The notes under the pieces were generated by a model. The model was given only the letters and a program-made list of their open reading frames with translations, did not search any database and was not told the DNA's origin. From the NCBI GenBank assembly GCA_021229015.1, contig CM037781.1:40477417-40541416 (forward strand): 64,000 nt of DNA, in the 5' to 3' direction. Each line of letters begins with the position of its first letter. Within the stretch, counting starts at the first letter, position 1. Below, one piece after another: positions 57,269 to 64,000 of this stretch. Both the position numbers and the translations under genes were made by a program. This stretch comes from Solen grandis (Eukaryota; Mollusca; Bivalvia; Adapedonta; Solenidae).

Positions 57269-57629
57269 GAAACAATAAGACAGGGACTACATAGGGGAGC
57301 GAGTGCGTATACAGGTATGTAGGGAGATGTCATCAACATGTTTGAATCTATAGTGATAATGAAACTGTCAGATCATACAATGAATTACTGGTGTGAATAT
57401 AAATTAGAGGCAGGTGTCCTTAAAACTATCTCAGGAATTGGATACTGGGTGAAAGGGTCATGGGTGTGATGAGTTTGAAATATTTTTAATTGTGCTGCAT
57501 ATTTCTTGCTTCGGGAGATACAGGGTTCTACTGCTGTTGTACATATTTATTTCATCATGTGCTTCTAGGGATATAAACTGTTAGAATGGAAATGAAAGTT
57601 ATGTTGGTGCTGCCACTGCTATATCTACA

Positions 57630-57646
57630 ATGATGATGATGATGTG

Positions 57647-57680
<34 letters not shown>

Positions 57681-57785
57681 ATTACATTGTGCTCATGATG
57701 ATGATGATATTATTGATGATGATGATGATGAATATTACATTGCACACATGATGATGATGTTGATATAGCGTGAAGATGATGATGA
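57630..57785. repeat. (GAT)n microsatellite, interrupted
   Basis: Three GATGATGAT blocks separated by 'attacattgtgctc' and 'attacattgcacac', so the interruption is itself duplicated. Confidence 0.9.
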
Positions 57786-58666
57786 GTCAGAGTTGTATTA
57801 CAATTAACAATTTCAGTGCATGTTATTTTTCAGGTGAATTCAGAAAATCAAATCACTCATTAATAATAAAAAAGGTATCATAATCTGTTAGAATTAACCT
57901 TACTTATGGATAGTAGATAAAATACTGCAGAGGCTCCAAGCATTCTAGAGGGTTAATGTATATTTCCGTTCAGAGATGTTGAGACCAATTACTTCTCAAC
58001 GCCATACTAACCTTGCTTTGCCACATTTTTCCTAATATGGCTGAGGAGAGATTACTTAAATGAGCTAATTACCACCAGATTAGGAATCTACCTCTCCTAA
58101 TTAAATGAGACATTACATGGCTAATATTACCTGCTCTTAGGATTGTACTGCATTAAGAGACTGGTATGTGAAAAAGAGATAATGGCTTAATTCGTGTAAA
58201 TAGGCTGATTAAAGAGCAGAGTTTAACAAACGTTACAGGAGAACATGTTTGTGAAAAAGAGAGAACATCTATGTAGTCAGTTAAGAAACGCAGAAATAAA
58301 AATTGTTCGCAACTATTAGGGAGTTGGTTCTCTGCTTTATTTCTCAATGCTACAATACAACGGGTGCAAATGCTGACATTAGCGACTGTTAAGGGTATTT
58401 GAATGGAGAGGGTATGAAAAATTAAGAATACAGAAAGAGAGATGACTTTGAGAGAGAGAGAGAGAGAGAAGACTGTGATAATTTTTTTGCCTATGTGTAC
58501 ATGAGGGTATACTGACTGCTGTCTAAGATGTAAACCTGCTGGGGGAGAGGAAGTTAACAATTAACCCAAGATGTAAAGGTTATTAAATGCCATGTAAAGG
58601 TTAGTGTTCATGTTTTTTGGTCATGTTTTTTGGCCATGTGTTTATCTTGTGAAGATTGTAGTATTT
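57786..58666. other. Unique sequence
   Basis: 58035-58130 has several TAATTA/TTAAAT homeodomain-like motifs. A (GA)n run lies at 58450-58468. The 135-codon minus ORF at 58153-58560 is unrecognised and L/S/F-rich. Confidence 0.35.
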
Positions 58667-59735
58667 TTAGCTCACCTGAGCACAACGTCCTCATGGTGAG
58701 CTTTTGTGATTGCCTTTTGTCCGTCGTGCATCGTCCATGCGTGCGTGCGTCCGTCGGTCGTCAACAATTTCTTTAAACAACATCTCCTTCTAAACTACTC
58801 ACTGGATTTTGATAAAACTTCATAGGAATCTTCATTATGGAGCCCTTTACCAAAGTTGTTAAAATTATTTTGATTGGTCAAAAATCTAGGTCACAGGAGC
58901 TAAAAATAGATTTTAAAAATGAAAATTTTAAAAATCTTCTTCTCCGAAACCACAAGGCCTAGCCTTTTGATTTTTGGTATGTAGCATGATCTTATGACTC
59001 TCTACCAAGATTGTTCAAATTATGACCCTGGGGTCAAAATTGGCCCAGCCCCAGGGGTCACATGATTTAACATAGGCTAATATAGGAAAAACTTGAATAG
59101 TCTTCTTCTCTGAAACCACAAGACCTAGCCTTTTGATTTTTGGTGTGTAGTATGATCTTATGACTCTCTACCAAGATTGTTCAAATTATGACCCTGGGGT
59201 CAAAATTGGCCCCGCCCCAGGGGTCACTTGATTTAACATAGGCTAATATAGGAAAAACTTGAAAAATCTTCTTCTCAGAAACCACAAGGCCTGGGGTTTA
59301 GATATTTGGTGTGCAGCATTGTCTAGTAGATCACAACCAAGTTTGTTCAAATCATGGCCCTTGGGTCAAATTTGGCCCCGCCAAGGGGTCCCTGATTTTA
59401 CATAGGCTAATATAGAAAAAAACTTGAAAAATCTTCTTCTCAGAAACCACAAGGCCTGGGGTTTAGATATTTGGTGAAAATTGGCCCCGCCCCAGGGATC
59501 ACTTGATTTTACATAGACTTATTTTGGAAAAAAAAAACTAGAAAAATCTTCTTCTCAAAAACCACAAGGTCTGGAGTTTAGATATTTGGTATGTAACATG
59601 GGCTAATAGACCTCTACCAAGTTTGTTCAAATCATGACCCTGGGGTCAAAATTGGCTCTGCTCCAGGGGTCACTTGATTTTACATAGCCTAATGATACCA
59701 GGTGAGCGATCCAGGGCCATCATGGCCCTCTTGTT
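58667..59735 (+). mobile_element. Hairpin-ended tandem-core element, copy 3
   Basis: TTAGCTCACCTGAGCACAAC start, GTCCGTCG/GTGCGTGCGT run (58718-58760), about five core units, and 'gggccatcatggcccTCTTGTT' end. 58867-59020 is nearly identical to 61318-61470, the strongest similarity between the two nearby copies. Confidence 0.8.
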
Positions 59736-59774
59736 CTTAAAGTATGCTGATTAAAGTGTGCAAAGGAAATCACT

Positions 59775-59982
59775 TTAAAATGCTGTTGCCACCTGTGACT
59801 GCCTTTGCAACCAGTGCAGACCAATATCAGATTGCACTTCAGTGCAGGCTGATCATGGTCTGCACTGTTTGTTATTCAATCAATAAATTTTCAGCCAAGA
59901 ACCCTCATGAACAACTAATGGTACAGTCCAAAATCAAGAAAGGACAAGTCCAATTAAGAAATTAAGGATGGTAAAGATTTAA
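59775..59982 (+). mobile_element. TTAA MITE family C, copy 3 (208 bp, most complete)
   Basis: TTAA at both ends. The central fold-back is GCAGACCAATATCAG..GCTGATCATGGTCTGC, followed by 'actgtttgttattcaatcaataaattttcag' and 'caactaatggtacagtccaaaatcaagaaaggacaagtcc'. Serves as the reference for the interrupted copy at 16717. Confidence 0.65.
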
Positions 59983-60124
59983 CTGTATCAATCTTGAGTA
60001 ATATGCAGTGTGATCAGGATTTCAATGGTTCAGTGATAATAGTCATGTTCTTTTAAAGATATATGATAACATTCAAACCTTATCTGACTATTTATTATAT
60101 ATTTGACTGAGAATTTATCATTTT

Positions 60125-60380
60125 AACAGGGCCTCCGTGGCCAGAGGGTAAAGTCGCTGACTTTAACACTCACTCAGCCCCTCACTGCGTGGGTTTCGAA
60201 TCCCGGCAGGGTCATTCGGATTTTCATGTGAGGAAGCCTTCTAGCTGGTTTGTGGTAGGTCTGTGGTTCTACCCGGATGCCTCTATGCATTAGAGGTCTT
60301 TCTTAACCTGTAATTAGCTGGACGTCGCTATATGACTGAAATACTGTCAACGTGACGGTGAACTCAAATAGTCAAGTCAT
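60125..60380 (+). mobile_element. tRNA-derived SINE, full-length copy
   Basis: The head GGGCCTCCGTGGCCAGAGGG has an A-box-like TGGCCAGAGGG; B-box-like GGGTTTCGAATCCC follows at 60189-60202. Body: 'ttcatgtgaggaagccttctagctgg', 'tgtggttctacccggatgcctct', 'taattagctggacgtcgctatatgactgaaatactgtcaacgtgacg'. It is the best-preserved SINE here and the reference for the fragments at 36051, 37905, 41599 and 48585. Confidence 0.8.
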
Positions 60381-60726
60381 CATTTTAACCTTTGACATGC
60401 TTTCGATTTTGGGGTAGGATCAGGGAGATGTACACGAAGAAATAATTTTTGTGCATTGCAGTTTGTAAATCAAGATAAAGTTAGGATATTGGTCATCCTC
60501 AAGTTTTGAAATGTTCATGAGAATATGTGGATCATCCATACTCTACAGTCATGTGCATTGTTGTATCTGACAATCCTCCCTCAGCTTATATTTATGAATA
60601 AAATATTTATTATGTAATATATGACTCAGTACTGTCATAAACATTTCGATTATCTGCATAATAATTTTGACATTCAGCAGGATGACAGACATTAGAGTGT
60701 GTTACAAGTCTTTTATCCTGTTTTAC

Positions 60727-60868
60727 CTCTCTCATGATAATTTTCCACACCTTTAGTATGATCAGTGACAATCTGGCTTATCTCGTCAAAGTCATCAAGA
60801 AAATTATCATCAGAATCATCATCTCTGTCAAATTTGTCATCTTCCTCATCAGTCAGGTCTGCCTCTTC
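60727..60868 (-). CDS. Candidate internal exon encoding an acidic peptide
   Basis: On the minus strand, bases 60868-60727 form an open frame with no Met start but bracketed by splice-like sites: TAG/GAAGAG upstream (the in-frame TAG itself lies at the acceptor) and GAGAG/gtaaaa downstream. The 47-residue translation begins EEADLTDEEDDKFDRDDDSD, continues with DNFLDDFDEISQIVTDHTKG and ends VENYHER, leaving a phase-1 junction. It lies outside recognised repeats. Codons are varied (GAT and GAC, GAA and GAG), unlike a simple GAT microsatellite. The acceptor lacks a clear pyrimidine tract. I recognise no family; such stretches occur in many nuclear and cytoplasmic proteins. The plus-strand ORF here is a shadow. 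Confidence 0.4.
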
Positions 60869-61084
60869 CTACCATTGTTATTATCAGGCTTTCATCCTGT
60901 GGTTACCATGGTTACTGCATGATTGACAGGAAGTCAGGTGACACGGACAGGCTCCCCCACTGCTCGGCAACCAGTCTCGCTGTTCAAGGATCTGATAGTG
61001 GAATTTTATTGGCGTATCTTTGGATGATAATGAATTTCGACAATAAAACCCTTTCAAATTGCTTGATACATATCTTGATAGTTT

Positions 61085-62731
61085 TTAGCTCACCTGAGCC
61101 AGAGGCTCAAGGTGAGCTATTGTGACCGGTCTTCGTCCGTCGTCCGTCCGTCCGTCGTCCGTCCGTCCGTCGTCCGTCCGTCGTCCGTCCGTCCGTCGTC
61201 CGTCAACATTTTGCTTCAAACGACATCTCCTCCTTAACCGCTTGGTCAATTTTGATAAAACTTCACAGGAATGTTCATTATGGGGCCCTTATCCGAAGTT
61301 GTTAAAATTATTTTGATTGGTCAAAAATCTAGGTCACAGGAGCTAAAAATAGATTTTAAAAATGAAAATTTTAAAAATCTTCTTCTCCGAAACCACAAGG
61401 CCTAGCCTTTTGATTTTTGGTATGTAGCATGATCTTATGACTCTCTACCAAGATTGTTCAAATTATGGCCCTGGGGTCAAAATTGACCCCGCCCCAGGGG
61501 TCACTTGATTTAACATAGGCTAATATAGGAAAAACTTGAAAAAATCTTCTTCTCCGAAACCACAAGGCCTAGCCTTTTGATTTTTGGTATGTAGCATGAT
61601 CTTATGACTCTCTACCAAGATAAAAAACCCAAGACCGGAGCTTAGATATTTGGTGTGCAGCATTGTCTAGTAGATCACTACCAAGTTTGTTCAAATCATG
61701 GCCCTGGGGTCAAAATTGGCCCCGCCCCAGGGGTCACCTGATTTTACATAGGCTAATATAGAAAATACTTGAAAAAATCTTCTTCTCAGAAACCACAAGG
61801 CCTGGAGTTTTGATTTTTGTTATGTAGCATGATCTTATGACTCTCTACCAAGATTGTAAAAATTATGACCCTGGGGTCAAAATTGGCCCCGCCCCAGGTG
61901 TCACTTGATTTAACATAGGCTACTATAGGAAAAAACCTTGAAAAATCTTCTTCTCAGAAACCACAAGGCATAGAGTTAAGATATTTGGTGTGTAGCATTG
62001 TCTGGTGGATCACAACCAAATTTGTTAAAATCATGGCCCTGGGGTCAAATTTGGCCCTGCCCCAGGGGTCACTTGATTTAACATAAGCTAATATAGGAAA
62101 TACTTGAAAAAATCTTCTTCTCAGAAACCACAAGGCCTGGAGTTTAGATATTTGGTATGTAGCATGATCTTATGACTCTCTACCAAGATTGTTCAAATTA
62201 TGACCCTGGGTCAAAATTGGCCCCACCCCCAGGGGTCACTTGATTAAACATAGGCTAATATAGGAAAAACTTGAAAAATCTTCTTCTCAGAAACCACAAG
62301 GCCTAGGGTTTAGATATTTGGTGTGCAGCATTGTCTAGTAGATCACTACCAAGTTTGTTCAAATCATGCCCCTGGGGTCAAATTTGGCCCGGCCCCACTA
62401 ATATAGAAATAACTTGAAAATTCTTCTTTTAGGAAACTAGAAAACACATGGCCTGGCATTTAGATATTTGGTGAAAATATTGGCCCCTCCCCAGGGATCA
62501 CTTGATTTTACATAGACTTATTTTGGAAAAAAATCTAGAAAAATTTCTTCTCAAAAACCACAAGGTCTGGAGTTTAGATATTTGGTATGTAACATGGGCT
62601 AATAGACCTCTACCCAGTTTGTTCAAATCATGACCCTGGGGTCAAAATTGGCTCTGCCCCAGGGGTCACTTGATTTTACATAGCCTAATGATATCAGGTG
62701 AGCGATCCAGGGCCATCATGGCCCTCTTGTT
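61085..62731 (+). mobile_element. Hairpin-ended tandem-core element, copy 4 (longest)
   Basis: TTAGCTCACCTGAGCCAGAG folds on GGCTCAAGGTGAGCT. A pure GTCCGTCCGTC run (61134-61204), seven to eight core units of ~165 bp and the 3' hairpin GGGCCATCATGGCCC + TCTTGTT follow. Unit ends are truncated in places (for example a jump near 61620 and a short unit near 62400). The first ORF (61122-61316) is produced by the GTCCGTC run. Confidence 0.8.
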
Positions 62732-63043
62732 TTCTCCCCAATTTGATTTTTCATATCACGATTGATAGTGTATGGGGTGTTAATAGAAAAATATGAGAGT
62801 GACTACACGGTGTTAATGGGACGTGCGCCCAGGGTGAAATGATCATATTGTTAACAGTTCCTGTGGCTTTAGGATATGTGATTTACTCCATGACGTGAAA
62901 AGAGGCATTTTTCTGAACCACAAACTTGTTAAAATTGTTTATTGAAATTTCTTATGACTTTATGATTGTCATAAAGGTGAAGAGAGAAGGAGCTTTTGAA
63001 GATATTATAATTGACTGATAGTCAGAGCAGCTGTTATGGGGAA
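62732..63043. other. Unique sequence, nothing recognised
   Basis: No ORF, RNA gene or element ends. Confidence 0.4.
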
Positions 63044-63283
63044 GTTAATTTTGCGTTAATATAGACCGTTTATATGGTGATTGAAAGGTTCAGATGCCAG
63101 AGAGAGTTCAAATTTTGACTTACGTTAATTTTACGTTAATATAGACCGTTTATATGGTGATTGAAAGGTTCAGATGCCAGAGAGAGTTCAAATTTTGACT
63201 TACGTTAGTTTTGCTTTAAAATAGACCATTTATATGGTGATTGAAAGGTTCAGATGCCAGAGAGAGTTCAAATTTTGACTTAA
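63044..63283. repeat. 80-bp tandem triplication
   Basis: Units start at 63044, 63124 and 63204, each containing ATATGGTGATTGAAAGGTTC and 'agatgccagagagagttcaaattttgactta'. The first two are nearly identical. Confidence 0.95.
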
Positions 63284-63565
63284 TAAAGATGTGCTTGCTG
63301 CAATTATTATGAAACAATATTGAAAAAAGGAGTTGAGCATGTATGACCAAACAGTTACTCATGAAACCACAAGCACCCAAGCTTGCGCATCCTATATGTT
63401 GCTTTTCAATGATTTACTTTATACATTCTTATACATTTGTATATAATCTCTTAGTTACTGAACAAATATTTATTCATGATATGTTAATTTATAATTCTGA
63501 ATGTCTTCAGAAAATTTTAAACTTTTGTACTTGTTTTTTAACACCATGGCAATAGATCCAAGTCA

Positions 63566-63739
63566 GACAACTCTGTCTGATTTATGTCTCTCTGTTCGAT
63601 TATACCAAATAGTTGCTCGGAATCTAAACAGTGTGCATGGCAAAGAAATTCCATTCTTCCTATTCAATTTGGAACTCAATTAATTGATATTCATCAAGTT
63701 TTATACTTGTTCATGAATAATAATGTGGGAAAAGGCTAA
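63566..63739 (+). mobile_element. TTAA MITE family B, copy (diverged)
   Basis: 'gtgtgcatggcaaagaaattccat', 'attgatattcatcaagttttatacttgttcatgaat' and a terminal 'gtgggaaaaggctaa' in the family B order. Confidence 0.5.
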
Positions 63740-64000
63740 CAATGATATGATGATTTTACGTGTATGTAAGTTTTTCCATATAACTATGATTGAATTTCAA
63801 GTGACAACTGACAAAGTTGGTTATAGTGTCCATGTGATACCACAGCTTCAAGAGTTGATGAATGAAATTTTCCACCGGGGATTCACATTATCATATTAAA
63901 CAAATTACAAATTGCAGAATGCTTGGAGAATTCCATTTCCTGAAGCAACGCTGGGTGTGAGAATGTTTTTTAACCAAGAGATTTTATTAAATTTCAAAAT

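Noticed and set aside
60125..60205. Possible functional tRNA gene
   Set aside because: A and B boxes are present, but the arms do not form a full cloverleaf with a clear anticodon loop, and related copies with a common non-tRNA body show it is a SINE.
1..64000. Retroviral or LINE protein remnants
   Set aside because: I looked for reverse transcriptase, integrase and endonuclease-like stretches in the supplied frames and saw none that I could support.

Overview
This window looks like nuclear DNA from a mollusc, most likely a bivalve. It is AT-rich with no gene-dense stretch, contains one 100-N assembly gap (35182-35281), and carries repeat types I associate with bivalve genomes: elements opening TTAGCTCACCTGAGC and closing in a hairpin plus CTCTTGTT, tRNA-derived SINEs, and short palindromic DNA elements. 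I cannot name the species. No long open reading frame exists. Nearly all ORFs of 60 codons or more are chance, or arise because a tandem array has a period divisible by three. The window is probably intergenic or lies inside long introns.

Layout. 0-7 kb: a short pogo/Tigger-like MITE, two hairpin-ended elements with ~165-bp tandem cores, and two copies of a 242-bp TTAA-flanked MITE (family A). 7-17 kb: mostly unique sequence, weak exon candidates, a 1-kb Tigger-like element and SINEs. 17.8-31 kb: a belt of minisatellites with 24, 72, 27, 15, 53, 35/56, ~26 and 40-bp units, interleaved with MITEs and an 836-bp Tigger-like element. 31.7-37 kb: MITEs, the gap and unique sequence. 37.6-40 kb: two SINEs, then three elements inside one another, the middle one a Tigger derivative that still encodes pieces of a CENP-B-type DNA-binding domain. 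41-49.5 kb: SINEs, a 45-bp acidic-peptide-coding repeat, more MITEs and another tandem-core element. 50-57 kb: mostly unique, ending in a family A MITE split by a 706-bp DNA transposon with clean terminal inverted repeats and a 5-bp duplication. 57.6-62.7 kb: two more tandem-core elements flanking a SINE and the best candidate host exon (60727-60868, minus strand, acidic peptide).

Theme: the window is best read as a layered record of transposition. At least three MITE families (A, B, C) end at TTAA, two of them with a CCCTTTCCC-type terminus typical of piggyBac-like elements. Several insertion sites can be compared with an undamaged copy inside the same window, which gives relative ages. Several hairpin-ended families share one architecture: 5' hairpin, GTCC/GTCGG-rich run, tandem core, 3' hairpin, CTTGTT. 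This fits the 'pearl'/Helentron-type non-autonomous elements described from bivalves; that assignment is inference.

Possible host signals are few: four weak exon candidates, a heat-shock-element-like site at 594-617, and two perfect RFX X-box palindromes (24380-24393, 33553-33566).
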